Origin: Ichthyophis bannanicus | Lineage: Eukaryota > Chordata > Amphibia > Gymnophiona > Ichthyophiidae | Assembly (NCBI GenBank): GCA_033557465.1 | Contig: CM066031.1 | Location: 1,229,809,312 to 1,229,873,311 of the forward strand | Direction of reading: 5' to 3' | Length of the DNA: 64,000 nt | Part shown: positions 44,034-54,995 of the stretch, piece after piece | Layout: each line of letters starts with the position of its first letter | Numbering within the stretch: position 1 is the first letter of the stretch | Notes under the pieces: model-generated | Database searches by the model: none | What the model was told of the DNA's origin: nothing | The model's input: the letters and a program-made list of their open reading frames with translations, nothing else | Made by a program: the position numbers and the translations under genes

Positions 44034-45309
44034 TTAATAATGGTTTATGGACCTTTCCTCCAGGAACTTGTCCAAACCTTTTTTAAACCCAGCTACACTA
44101 ACTGCCTTTACTACATCCTCCGGTAACAAATTCCAGAGTTTGATTACACGTTGAGTGAAAAAATATTTTCTTTTATTAGTCTTAAATAGTTTACCCTGTA
44201 GCTTCATTGCATGTCCCCTAGTCTTTCTATATTCTGATAAGGTAAACAATCGATCTATGTTTACCCGTTCCACTCCGTTCATTAATTTATAGACTTCTAT
44301 CATATCACCCCTCAGCCGTCTCTTTTCCAGGTTAAAGAGCCCTAACCTTTTTAGCCTTTCTTCATAGGAGAATCCTTCCATCCCCTTTACCATTTTGGTG
44401 GCTCTTCTCTGAACCTTTTCTAAAACCGCTATATCCTTTTTAAGATATGGTGACCAGAATTGCACACAATATTCAAGGTGCGGTCTCACCATGGAATGAT
44501 ATAGAGGCATTATAATATCTTTTGTTTTATTTTCCATTCCTTTCCTTATGATACCTAGCATTCTATTTGATCTCATGGCCGCCGCTGCACACTGGGCCGA
44601 GGGTTTTAACATGTTATCCACAATGAAGCCTAAATCTTTTTCCTGGGTGGTGGTTCCTAATGTGGAACCTTGTATCGTGTAACCATAGTTTGGGTTGTTC
44701 TTCCCTAGGTGCATAACCTTGCACTTGTCCACATTAAATTTCATCTGCCATTTTGATGCCCAGTCTTCCAATTTATCAAGATCCTCTTGCAATTTTCTAC
44801 AATCCTCTTGGGTTTTAACAACTTTAAATAGTTTAGTGTCATCTGCAAATTTGATAACCTCACTCGTTATTCCACTTTCCAGGTCATTTGTGAATATGTC
44901 AAAAAGCAGCGGACCCAGCACAGATCCCTGGGGTACACCACTATTCACCTTTCTCCATTGGGAAAATTGGCCATTTAGCCCAACCCTTTGCTTTCTATCT
45001 TTTAACCAGTTCCTGATCCACAATAGTACACTGCCTCCTATCCCATGACTCTAGTTTTGCCAAAAGTCTCTGATGAGGGACCTTGTCAAAGGCTTTCTGA
45101 AAGTCCAGATACACAATATCAACCGACTCACCTTTGTCCACCTGTTTATTCACACTTTCAAAAAAACATAACAGATTAGTAAGACAAGATCTTCCTTGTC
45201 TAAAGCCATGTAGGCTGTCTCCCATTAGGTCATGACTATCTACATGCTGAGTAATTTTATTCTTTATGATGGTTTCTACCATTTTTCCCGGTACTGATGT
45301 CAGGCTCAC
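44034..45309 (-). pseudogene. CR1 ORF2 reverse transcriptase domain
   Basis: Two overlapping frames make up the RT. The upstream one (45309-44995) has MVETIIKNKI, GFRQGRSCLTNLL and VYLDFQKAFDKVPH. The downstream one (45023-44034) has [24 protein letters not shown], the FADDTKLF catalytic box, [14 protein letters not shown] and [16 protein letters not shown] single-base loss near 45049, in the codons after LAKLES, separates them. The enzyme would carry out target-primed reverse transcription. Best match is the CR1 clade. It lies downstream of the linker ORF and endonuclease of the same ORF2. Confidence 0.9.
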
Positions 45310-45396
45310 CGGTCTGTAGTTTCCCAGATCACCCCTGGAACCCTTTTTAAAAATTGGTGTTACATTGGCGATCCTCCAATCTTCAGGTATTAGAGA

Positions 45397-45726
45397 TTAT
45401 TTTAATGATAGTTCACTGATTACTAATAGCAGGTCTGCAATCTCATATTTCAGTTCTTTCAACACCCTTGGATGTATACCATCCGGCCCAGGTGATTTGC
45501 TACTCTTCAGTTTATCTAATAGTTGTAATACATCTTCCCGATGTATCGATATTTCCTTCAATTCTTCTGCACCTTTAAATACCACTTCAGTCATGGGTAA
45601 CATCCCTACATCTTCCTCAGTAAAGACTGAAGCAAAGAATTCATTCAATCTCTCCGCTATCGCCCTGTCACCTCTTAGTGCTCCTTTAACCACTTTATCA
45701 TCTAATGGACCAACTGACTCTCTCAC
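45397..45726 (-). pseudogene. CR1 ORF2 segment between endonuclease and RT
   Basis: A 109-codon frame contains RLNEFFASVFT, VLQLLDKLKSSKSPGPDGIHPRVLKEL, the conserved SPGPDGI block just before the RT core. It ends at an in-frame TAA (45397-45399), after which the same frame goes on with EDWRIANVTPIFKKGS into the RT. Relative to the endonuclease it is in another frame, with the shift near 45730-45820. Confidence 0.85.
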
Positions 45727-45821
45727 AGGTTTTTTGCTACGAATGTACTTGAAAAGGTCTTTACTTCACGTTTTTGCTTCCGCAGCAAGCTTCTTCTCAA
45801 ATTCTCCCTTTGCCTTCCTTA

Positions 45822-46994
45822 TCAATGCCTTGCATTTGATTGCCAGTGCTTGTGCTGTTTCCAGGTTTCGTCGTTTGGCTCTTTTTTCCATTTCCTGAAA
45901 GATGCTTTTTTGGCAACAACAGCCTCTCTGACCTCACCTTTAAACCATGCTGGAAGTTTTTTGGACTTCCTTCCACTTTTCTTAAAGCGTGGAATAAAGC
46001 TGCTCTGGGCTTCCAAGATAGTATTTTTTAACAACAGCCAAGCCTGTTGTACGTTTTTAACTTTTGCAACTGCTCCTTTTAGTTTTTTCTTAACTGTTTT
46101 CCTCATTTTATAATAGTCTCCCTTTCGAAAGTTAAAAGGTAGTACTGTGGATTTCCTTACTATCCCTCCTCCACTAATTAATTCAAAGGCGATCATGCTA
46201 TGATCACTATTGCCAAGTGGCCCCAACAACCTTATCTCTTGCACTAGATCTGGTGTTCCACTAAGGACTAGGTCTAATATGGCTTCCCCTCTGGTCGGTT
46301 CATGAACCAGCTGCTCCAAGAAGCAGTCATTTATTTCATCTAGGAACTTTATCTCCCTAGCATGTCCTGACGTGACACTGACCCAGTCAATACCGGGGTA
46401 GTTGAAATCACCCATTATTATTACTGCACTGTAACTTTTGTTAGCTTCCTTGATTTCTTTGAGCATTTTATCATCCATTTGGTCATTCTGGCAAGGCGCT
46501 CGATAGTACACCCCCACTGCCATTGCCTTCCCCCTTTTACATGGAATTTCAATCCATATAGATTCTACAGCAGATTTTGTTTCCTGCAAAACTTTAATCC
46601 TTTCTGACTCAATGCCCTCTCTAACATACAGAGCAACCCCTCCACCAATTTGATCAGCTCTATCATTACGATATAGTTTGTACCCAGGTATCACAGTGTC
46701 CCACTGGTTGTCCTCCTTCCACCATGTCTCTGATATTCCAATCATATATAACCTTTCATTTAGTGCTATATATTCTAACTCTCCCATCTTATTTTTTAGA
46801 CTTCTAGCCTTTGAATACAAGCATTTTAGAGAATGTATTTTATTCATATTAATTTGGCTATTGTTAGACATGGGTAATTTGGGATCTTTAAGCTCAGTCT
46901 GCTCCATACTTGAGGGCATTTGGGCTACTTTACTCTTTTGTGGAACCTCTCTGCTTTTGGTAGTATCCTTCAAAGATACATTCTTCCGAACCAT
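45822..46994 (-). pseudogene. CR1 ORF2 N-terminus with APE-type endonuclease
   Basis: Frame of 390 codons from ATG 46994. After a lysine-rich leader comes an apurinic-endonuclease-like domain with GISETWW, VGVYYRAP, IIMGDFNYPGIDW and the catalytic NSDHSMI. The first motif reads YSKARSLKNKM where CR1 relatives usually have an Asn (TNARSL), a possible active-site change. The enzyme nicks target DNA to prime reverse transcription. The start follows ORF1 by 35 bp. The frame is lost after AWFKGEVREAV. Confidence 0.9.
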
Positions 46995-47029
46995 CCGCTC
47001 TTGGGCGACTGTTGGCTTTCCCCTAATAT

Positions 47030-47950
47030 CTAGTCTAAAAGCTGCTCTATCTCCTTTTTAAAGGTTAATGCCAGTAGCCTGGTTCCATCCCGGTTAAGGT
47101 GAAGCCCATCCCTTCGGAAGAGCCCCTCCTTTCCCCAGAATGTTCCCCAGTTCCTAACAAATCCAAAACCCTCATCTCTGCACCATTGTCTCATCCACGC
47201 ATTGAGACTCCGGAGCTCTGCCTGCCTTTTGGGTCCTGCGCGTGGAACAGGAAGTATTTCGGAGAACGCTACCCTGGAAGTTCTGGATATCAACTTCCTA
47301 CCTAAAAGCCTAAATTTAGCCTCTAGAACCTCCCTTCCACATTTTCCTATGTCATTGGTACTGACATGTACCAAGACAGCAGACTCCTCCCCAGCACAAT
47401 CTAAGACCTTATCTAGGTGGCGCGTGAGGTCTGCTACCTTCGCACCAGGCAGGCATGTTACCAGGCGATCCTCACGTCCACCAGCCACCCAGTTATCTAC
47501 ATGCCTAATGATCGAATCACCAACTATAACGGCTGTCCTAACCCTTCCCTCATGGGCACATGGCCCTGGAGAAACTTCCTCGGTGCAAGAGGGTTTTACA
47601 TCACCTGGAGGACAGGTCCTAGTTACAGGATCGCTTCCTGCCACACCAGGGTGATGCTCTCCTGTCACGTGACCTCTCTCCTCCATGGCAACAGAGATGC
47701 TGCCAGACTGGAGGTGGGACTTCAGGACTATATCCCTGTAGGTCTCATCTATGTATCTCTCTGTCTGTCTTATGCTTTCCAAGTCTGCTACTTTAGCCTC
47801 TAGAGAACGGACTCGTTCCCTGAGAGCAAAGAGCTCCTTGCACCTAGTGCACACGTAAGACCTCTCACCAACTGGGAGAAAATCATACATGTGACACTCA
47901 ATGCAAAAGACTGGAAAGCCCCCATCCCGCTGCTGGACTGTTGTCTGCAT
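47030..47950 (-). CDS. CR1 ORF1 protein with SGNH esterase domain, frame intact
   Basis: Intact 306-codon frame. The N-terminus has two CxxC pairs (FCIEC and CTRC) 18-19 residues apart, consistent with a zinc-binding module, followed by a heptad-like stretch (LRERVRSLEAKVADLE). From about residue 140 an SGNH/GDSL hydrolase fold begins: VIVGDSI with the nucleophile Ser, STNDI in place of the usual GTNDI, and DGLHLNRDG with the Asp and His. CR1 ORF1 proteins bind RNA and have such esterase domains of unclear role. ATG at 47950 is preceded by 5' UTR. Intact frame, but the Gly to Ser change affects an oxyanion-hole motif. Confidence 0.88.
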   Translation of the reverse strand: MQTTVQQRDGGFPVFCIECHMYDFLPVGERSYVCTRCKELFALRERVRSLEAKVADLESIRQTERYIDETYRDIVLKSHLQSGSISVAMEERGHVTGEHHPGVAGSDPVTRTCPPGDVKPSCTEEVSPGPCAHEGRVRTAVIVGDSIIRHVDNWVAGGREDRLVTCLPGAKVADLTRHLDKVLDCAGEESAVLVHVSTNDIGKCGREVLEAKFRLLGRKLISRTSRVAFSEILPVPRAGPKRQAELRSLNAWMRQWCRDEGFGFVRNWGTFWGKEGLFRRDGLHLNRDGTRLLALTFKKEIEQLLD

Positions 47951-48299
47951 CTTAGTTTTAAGTTTGTGTTTAGATCTAAGTTCTTTACTTACTAAGGGTT
48001 GCTATGGATATTTATACTAATAAAACTGTACCTAATACGTGTAATATACCTTGTTCACCTGAAGCGTAACTAATCTCAGGTCCTTAGTGTATGACTGATT
48101 TGGGTAATGAGCTTCACCTGAGAGCACCTCCTTTCTTTTAAGATGTGTAAGTACCTATAAAGCTACGATTATCCCAGGGGTGGGTGGGTGTGGGGAGGGA
48201 GGGAGGGAAATAACACTTATTAAAAGAGGGCTGCTGCACAGTACCCTGTCTTGTGCTGCTGAGGTAAGCTAAATTCTGATTTGATTTAAATTATAGCTC

Positions 48300-48665
48300 T
48301 TAGCTGCTGCTAGGTTCTAACTTCTTATGAAATTTAAACTGCAAGCTCTCTGCTGGGTCCTAAATTTAACCAGAAAGCTCTCTTCTGTGTTTTAAATTTA
48401 AGCTAAAAGTACTTTGCTGATGCTAGGCCCTGAGTGACTATTAAATTTAGACTACAAGCTCTCTGCTGGGTTCCAAATATAATCAGAAAGCTCTCTTCTG
48501 TGCCTTAAATTTCAACTAAAAGTACTTTGCTGTTACTAGGCCCTGAGTGCCTATTAAATTTTAAACTACAAGCTCTCTGCTGGGTTCCAAATGTAACCAG
48601 AAAGTTCTCCTCTGTGTTTTATATTTAAACTTAAACTGCTGCTACTAGGCCCTGACTGATTTAAC
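48300..48665 (-). repeat. Tandem monomers in the CR1 5' UTR
   Basis: About three copies of a 113-114-bp unit; AGCTCTCTGCTGGGT starts at 48344, 48457 and 48571 on the plus strand. Each also has TAGGCCCTGA and GAAAGYTCTC. Position upstream of ORF1 resembles the promoter monomers of some mammalian L1 families. Confidence 0.85.
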
Positions 48666-49005
48666 AAAAAATAGTGGGTTCACAGATTAATTAGCTTTAA
48701 TAAAAAGAATTCCTTTTAGAAAAATTACCAGAAGTATATACTCACAGTTGCAGATCTCTCTCCAGAAGTAACAGTCCCTTCTTCTAGTCCTTCAAGACCG
48801 TCTGCAGCTAGTATGTGTCTTGCTGGAACACCTTGCAGGGTGCAGCGGCTGGAGGCTTGCTGCTGGAGAATGTCAGATAGTGGTGGGGGCAGCTGTGCGT
48901 TTCCAGGCCTACTGTCTGGCTGCTATTGCTTTATGGATGTGTACAGCTCTGCACTGCCTGCCCTGTAGGGTGTCTGTTCCCCAGCAGGACTGGGGTGATG
49001 GTCCC

Positions 49006-49775
49006 CTCTACTGCCACCATTGCAGGGGGGTAGAATGTGTATCTGTTGGTGGGAGATCCTGTCACCCACCCTGAGCCACACAGGGTGGGTTGGGTGGTGG
49101 TATGTAATCCGCCTGTGGGTCCAAACATCCCCCTTCACTTAACCCTTTCCAGGCCGAGCCCAAAACTCTCGGGATCCAAAATTCTGACTAAATATTTTCT
49201 ATCAAATGGTATATAATACATGACCATAGCAGAAGGAAAATCACTATTAGAACATATTGAATAAGATGGGTACAATTTTCCTAAAATATGCAAAAATTAA
49301 CCTGGCTGCAGAATGTGGATTAAAAATTTAAAGTAGGCCTTCAAAGGGTTAATCATGTGACCATGGCACCCACACAGGGTATGCACTTTTCTCTACTGCC
49401 ACCATTGCAGGGGGGTAGAATGTGTATCTGTTAGTGGGAGATCCTGTCACCCACCCTGAGCCACACAGGGTGGGTTGGGTGGTGGTATGTAATCCGCCTG
49501 TGGGTCCAAACATCCCCCTTCACTTAACCCTTTCCAGGCCGAGCCCAAAACTCTCGGGATCCAAAATTCTGACTAAATATTTTCTATCAAATGGTATATA
49601 ATACATGACCATAGCAGAAGGAAAATCACTATTAGAACATATTGAATAAGATGGGTACAATTTTCCTAAAATATGCAAAAATTAACCTGGCTGCAGAATG
49701 TGGATTAAAAATTTAAAGTAGGCCTTCAAAGGGTTAATCATGTGACCATGGCACCCACACAGGGTATGCACTTTT
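49006..49775 (+). repeat. Near-identical 385-bp tandem duplication
   Basis: 49006-49390 and 49391-49775 differ by only one or two bases (for example GTTGGTGGG against GTTAGTGGG). The unit includes one complete TTAA-flanked MITE and flanking Harbinger sequence. Copy C has a single unit without the MITE. Either a recent duplication or an assembly artefact. Confidence 0.93.
49139..49352 (+). mobile_element. TTAA-flanked MITE (piggyBac-like), duplicated
   Basis: A 214-bp unit from TTAA to TTAA with ends CCCTTTCCAGGCC and GGCCTTCAAAGGG. Copy C at 19555-19575 reads CACATAAATCATG where D has CACTTAA-MITE-TTAATCATG, so TTAA was the target. A second copy at 49524-49737 arose by the tandem duplication, not by a second insertion. 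TTAA targeting and CCC ends fit piggyBac. Confidence 0.75.
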
Positions 49776-50354
49776 CTGGGTACATCATAGTCCACAAGGG
49801 CTAGATGTGAAATACAGATGGACAGAGGCATATCCTAGGGGTGTTTGCAAGGACTACCTATCACACATTGGCACTGATGGGGACCTGCAGCATAGCCTAT
49901 CTCAGCAAAGCCAGGTGCTGCGAAAATGGTGCTGGGCACCCCACCTCACCCTTAGGGTGAGCACAGGACCCGCACACTGTGAAGGTCTGTAGCTATTCTG
50001 TGCCACTAACACACACCGTTGGCACCCCCTACCAGGCTGAGGTGCTGTGGGGTGCATACCCCATCTTGTGATCATCTGTAGACTGCTTATTTGCATGTGC
50101 TGTGCATCCTAGGTACGGGTGGGTTGACCCTATCCTGGTAACCACAGCAGAATGTTTGTGTGGTGCCCTGCAGTCCTCCTGTAACCAGCCAGGGGTTTGT
50201 TAGCAGCTGTAGCCCACTGGTTACTTCACTGCCCATGGAGCCAGAGGTCATGGGTTCAAAACCCACAGTCTGGTTCATTGATAGGGCTGTCCGAGGCATT
50301 GTCTATTTTTAATGTACATTAGTGCTGCCAGCAGAAACACCCTCAGAGTACTGT

Positions 50355-50590
50355 CACCTTAGGGTGCCTTATACGGCACCCTATGAAGCGCCTTATAAGG
50401 TGCCTTATACGATGCCCTATAAAGCTCTTTATAAGGTGTCCTATAAAGCGCCTTATAAGGTGCCTTATAAGGTGTCCTATAGGGACATTATAGGGTGCCT
50501 TGGCAGACAGCGCACTTTATAATGTGCCCTATGGAGTGCCTTCTAGGGTGCCTTATGCGACACCTTAGGTTACGCCACTGTGAGGGTATG
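50355..50590 (+). repeat. Array of GGTGCC/GCGCCTTATA words in the right end of copy D
   Basis: At least ten variants of AAGGTGCCTTATA or AAGCGCCTTATA in 230 bp. Similar arrays occupy 1780-1935, 5490-5620, 20200-20330, 38870-38990, 39240-39380 and 62440-62660 in the other copies. Confidence 0.8.
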
Positions 50591-50956
50591 TTTGCTGGCA
50601 GCACTAATTAAAGTAAAACTAAAATTCCTCACAACCCAATACTTAAGCATAACACCTCAGCCAGCCTTATTCATTAGGCACACTGGGGAATCAAACCCAT
50701 GAGCCCTGTACCATCAGTCTGTAGTAACCATTGTGCTACAGCTCTGTTTCTGTGTTTGCATGTCTGCGCACCTTCTTAAGAGTAACGCGTGGTAACGTGC
50801 CACGGCTCTATCATGTAACGCTCATTAATTTATGGCGCCTTGTAAAGCGCATTATCGGTAACGATGTACCACCCATGTCCTTATTTGGATATTTCTGCCT
50901 CTACCGCGGATCCTAAAGCGAATGGCATCACCGCAGTTTAGTATACATACCCCTAA

Positions 50957-52140
50957 GTATCCTTGCTATTTAGTCTAATTTTCTCAGCAGCCAAGGCTGT
51001 AAAAGAGAATGGAAAGGATCTTCTAGATAGGAACCCTCTGACATGTGAAGAGTCAAGGAGTATCTAATTACCTCCTTCAAAAAGCAATTCAAGGAATGTC
51101 CAGGCTCCAGGCAGAACACACACAGGAGACTGAATGCTGGTCATGGCTCTACTAGGATATCCAACACTCTGGCTCCTACTTTCCTTTCTCGGATAGAGAA
51201 CTTCCACATCTTGCAGTTTCACTGGGTTGATCTGAGTTTCTCTTGCAGACGTGCCCCAACTCACCCCTAGTACAGAGCAAAGGCCACTTCTGCCAGTCCT
51301 TACACTTTGGAGTCCCAAAAGTGTCGGCTCAAAATAATTCACCTCTTGACTATGTGAACTGCTACCATATCTTAAAAGAGATCTCTGTCCCATTAAGTGG
51401 ATAATTTTATAAAGAATTTTTTTTTCATATATGCATTCACACATGTAAAATGCGGCTTATAAAACTGCCCTCCACATCCAAGTACTTGCGCTGAGTATAC
51501 ATGCACTTGTATGCAACTTGGGTGTAGGTGTGTCTGAGGGCATAGTCTGTTTAGACCATAGGCAATCAGAAATTAAGTGCAATCTTTATTAAAGACATGC
51601 ATTCACATCTGTTATATATGGGTACATTTCCTGAACTGATGTAAGTGTACACTGCTTTATTATAGTCACAATTTCTGCAGCTTTTTTGGAACAATTTTAT
51701 TAAAAAACAGACACTTTCAAGTCTAGGTGACCCATTGTAAAGTTATTCTCCACATGGCTGGCTCTGGCCCTTGGCCTAGTTTTGGACCCCACTGGTTGTT
51801 CAGGGCAGCCGTTGAAACAGGAGACACTGGTCAACATTGAAATTGATACTGACTTTAAAAGGCCCTAATCTGTAGTATCTTGGTGAGCTGAACACGAATA
51901 TAATATTAAAAATTTTTTATTGGCTCTTGTTTTGAAGATATTGCATGTAGTTCATTTTTGACGTTTCACCGTGTAAATTTATCCAGTAGGACATCAACAA
52001 CATCCCAAATAAGCCTTGAATGATGTAATATTGCATCACATTGCATAATACCAGCATGCACACATCATCCAGAGTTGATTGCATCATTTTCTGACAGCAG
52101 CTGAATATTAGGTACACGTCAGTCACAGAGTGTGTTGATA
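50957..52140. other. No recognised feature
   Basis: AT-rich sequence between copy D and the Penelope-like element. Short ORFs have no known motif. It may be original host intergenic sequence. Confidence 0.45.
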
Positions 52141-52649
52141 CTCTCACTTTAGAATCTGGTACACTCCAAATATAACAAAATATCAAAAGACCAGACAATA
52201 TCTTTGTTGTCCCTCACTCAGGTATTACTCAAAAATGAAATACACCCTTATGACATCTCACGAGGTCTCAGACTGAAGGGTAGATGATGTGGCCAAAAAC
52301 TGACCCTCAACAACTCCCAATTTGCATCAATGACCTCTTTTATGGATCACACTAATAACCTGGTGTATTTTCAAATTTTACTTTTCCCACTAGCAATCGA
52401 GTACTGGCATATAAAAATCAAATTCCCATAAAAATCAAAACTTTTCTCTTGAACTGTGTGCTTATTGTATGTGCTGTAACAGACAAAAGTCACTTTTCAA
52501 ACTTCTTCTCAAACTTAGAATCTCCCAATGCCGTCCACTGGCACTGCCTACGTGTTTCTCCATGCGGTTCTTCAGGGGCCAATAACACAGTATGTCAAAC
52601 TGTTATATCCACAGCACTTCAGCTCTTGCCTATTAAAAATCCAAAAAGA
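52141..52649 (-). repeat. Penelope pseudo-LTR, inverted 5' copy
   Basis: Inverted copy of 54324-54832. The same short peptide is therefore encoded on plus at 52449 and on minus at 54524. It joins the RT directly, and the first 40 codons of the ORF at 52528 are translation of this repeat and not of RT. Confidence 0.93.
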
Positions 52650-53280
52650 TACTGTGAAGATGTTTTTACAATCTCGGGGTGACCTCACAGCTGACCAATT
52701 GGCCTTTATTTTACAGTTGGCAGATATCGCCATTTTCCAGAATCATTTTTGGTTTGAGGGCACTATTTATCATCAATTGTTGAGAGTGGCTATGGGTGCT
52801 ACCTGTGCCCCATCCATAGCCAATCTCTACATGGCACGCTATGAGGAGAAGTGGCTCCAATCTAGTCCTTATAAGCCTTACATAAAATTATGGAAGCGGT
52901 TCATTGATGACATCTTTTTGCTTTGGGAGGGCTCCATAGCACAATTTAAGTTTTTTTATCAGTGGCTGAACCAATGTGATACCAACATTCAGTTCACTTA
53001 TGATTGTAGTAGGGATGAGATAACTTACCTTGATGTCAGAGTCATGAAGGGTGCGGGGGGTTGGGTAACCACCCTTTTTCGTAAAGCAATTGATCGAAAC
53101 ACGTTCTTGCATTTCCATAGTGCTCACCCTCCCCGCTTGAAAATGGGCCTCCCGTTCTCCCAATTTCTCCGATACAGGAGAAATTGTTCGGATCGACTGG
53201 ATTATAAGGTTCAGTCCCAACCAGCTTACCACCAATTTTCTAGATAGGGGTTATCCACCTCTGGTAGTTAAGGGCTTACC
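52650..53280 (+). pseudogene. Penelope-like reverse transcriptase, 5' truncated
   Basis: Begins in the middle of the RT domain: VAMGATCAPSIANLYMARYE, the WKRFIDDIFLLW catalytic box, and TYLDVRV, RKAIDRNTFLHFHSAHPP. The N-terminal RT motifs with the first catalytic Asp are missing. After YKVQSQ the frame shifts to one reading LTTNFLDRGYPPLVVKGLPEGFE, which ends at TAA near 53292, and shifts again into the endonuclease frame. Penelope RT primes reverse transcription at the target, related to telomerase RT. Confidence 0.88.
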
Positions 53281-53288
53281 AGAAGGCT

Positions 53289-53987
53289 TTGAATAATGAT
53301 CGGGAATTGTTATTACAGAGAGTTTCTAGCTCCGTTATTGAACAGGATGATACGACTATAAATCTTATTACACAATATTCGCCGCTTAGTCGATTCATCC
53401 AACGGACTGTAAAAAAACATAGTGCTGTGCTCCAGTTAGTTCCCGCCCTCCAAAGTAAAAAGATTCGATGTGTTTGGCAAAGGGGGAGGAATCTTAAAGA
53501 ATATCTGAGCCCGTCACGGTTGAGGAGTGGGGTATCCCAGGAGGTGGGTGAGCAAGTGAAGAGGGGTCATTATAAATGTGGGAGCTGCAAAATTTGTCCG
53601 ATCACTAGACAAGTGGACATTTTTCAATATAGAGGTAAGGAATATCAGTTGCGCCATTATTCTGATTGTACGTCTACTCATGTAGTTCACATAGTGCAAT
53701 GTCCCTGCCAACTACTATATGTAGGGAAAACTAGTAGGGTGTTTAAAACATGCATGGCCGAACACAGGAGTCGGCTTAAACATCAGATGCTGGAGGCACC
53801 TATGGTGCAACACTGTTTATTATTGAAGCATTCTTTTACAGATTTACAGTGTTTTTGTATTGAAGTGGTACATCGAGGCCAGCGGGGCAGATCAATCGAT
53901 CAATGGCTTACTGTGAGAGAGCAACGCTGGATTTTTGAACTTGATTCCGTAGCACCGGGGGGGGGGGGGGCTGAATGTGAACACTGA
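53289..53987 (+). pseudogene. Penelope-like C-terminal domain with GIY-YIG-type endonuclease
   Basis: Frame of 232 codons. After a linker (RCVWQRGRNLKEYL) come cysteine pairs (CGSCKIC), then HIVQCPCQLLYVGKTSR and EHRSRLKHQ, the arrangement of the GIY-YIG nuclease of Penelope-like elements, with zinc-ligand-like cysteines before it. A later W...IFELDSVAP segment closes the domain. A 12-base G run near the end (53959-53970) may affect the frame. It would cleave DNA to start integration. It is in a different frame from the RT. Confidence 0.85.
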
Positions 53988-54323
53988 TTGGCGGGCCTGT
54001 ATAGTTTAATTGGGACGATTCAGTTATGCATTCAGTGACACACTTTAACAGTGATGATTTCTCCGGGAGATTGTAGTTTGGTGACTTTCCCTTAGGGGAT
54101 TAGGAGAAGGTTTAAAGCCCAGCTGGAGGGTCAACCCGCATGCGCAGCGTTTTCCCCCAGACTTTTAGTTAAACCGTTTGAAGAACAGAGCGGTGTTGGC
54201 GGTAGACGTGGGCAGCATTTTGTAAGTCTAGTGAGATATAGATATGTTGTAGTATTAGTTGGTAGAGTGGTTTGAGTGTACAGTTAGTGGGCGAAGGGTA
54301 AAGAGGTTGTTATCATTCTTTTT

Positions 54324-54832
54324 TCTTTTTGGATTTTTAATAGGCAAGAGCTGAAGTGCTGTGGATATAACAGTTTGACATACTGTGTTATTGGCCCCTG
54401 AAGAACCGCATGGAGAAACACGTAGGCAGTGCCAGTGGACGGCGTTGGGAGATTCTAAGTTTGAGAAGAAGTTTGAAAAGTGACTTTTGTCTGTTACAGC
54501 ACATACGATAAGCACACAGTTCAAGAGAAAAGTTTTGATTTTTATGGGAATTTGATTTTTATATGCCAGTACTCGATTGCTAGTGGGAAAAGTAAAATTT
54601 GAAAATACACCAGGTTATTAGTGTGATCCATAAAAGAGGTCATTGATGCAAACTGGGAGTTGTTGAGGGTCAGTTTTTGGCCACATCATCTACCCTTCAG
54701 TCTGAGACCTCGTGAGATGTCATAAGGGTGTATTTCATTTTTGAGTAATACCTGAGTGAGGGACAACAAAGATATCGTCTGCTCTTTTGATATTTTGTTA
54801 TATTTGGAGTGTACCAGATTCTAAAGTGAGAG
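54324..54832 (+). repeat. Penelope pseudo-LTR, 3' copy
   Basis: Direct-orientation 3' copy, inverted partner of 52141-52649. Similarity stops sharply at CTTTTTGGATTTT on one side and AAAGTGAGAG on the other. Confidence 0.93.
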
Positions 54833-54995
54833 ACAGCTGCTGAAGCCATCTGACGTCAGCAGTGTACTATACGCAGTCGGAAAGGTTGAGCATTTAAAAT
54901 ATTTCAGACTGTGTGCGAGACAGTTTAAGCTACTGTTACATGTAACTTTTATTAATCATATAATTTTAGCCATTTAGGTACAATACAGAACAGTA

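Larger units (their letters stand above)
43865..48794 (-). mobile_element. Nearly full-length CR1 LINE inserted in copy D
   Basis: Copy C reads CTAGC-AGACTG at 19232-19245, while D has CTAGC at 43860-43864 and AGACCG at 48795-48800, so the CR1 occupies the 4.93 kb between. The 3' end (plus-strand left) is two ACATAAGA octamers, the complement of TCTTATGT. It contains a 5' UTR with tandem monomers, ORF1 with a zinc-finger-like region and an SGNH esterase domain, and ORF2 with endonuclease and RT. No convincing target duplication is seen. Confidence 0.9.
41452..50953 (+). mobile_element. Harbinger-type transposon copy D with CR1 and MITE insertions
   Basis: GGGGTATGTTTACTAAAC at the left and GTTTAGTATACATACCCC at the right are flanked by identical TAA triplets (41449-41451 and 50954-50956). 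The left end has a perfect 32-bp palindrome at 41475-41506. Without the 4.93-kb CR1 and the 385-bp duplication it is about 4.2 kb, like copy C. The right end carries tRNA-like modules at 50206-50270 (plus) and 50695-50750 (minus) and many GGTGCCTTATA words at 50355-50480. Confidence 0.85.
52141..54832 (+). mobile_element. Penelope-like retroelement with inverted flanks
   Basis: A 5'-truncated RT plus a GIY-YIG-like domain lies between two near-identical 509-bp sequences in inverted orientation (52141-52649 and 54324-54832). The CPC-xx-YVGKT motif places it among endonuclease-bearing Penelope-like elements. Long terminal repeats in odd arrangements, including inverted partial copies at the 5' side, are typical of the group. 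Frameshifts break the coding sequence. Confidence 0.88.
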
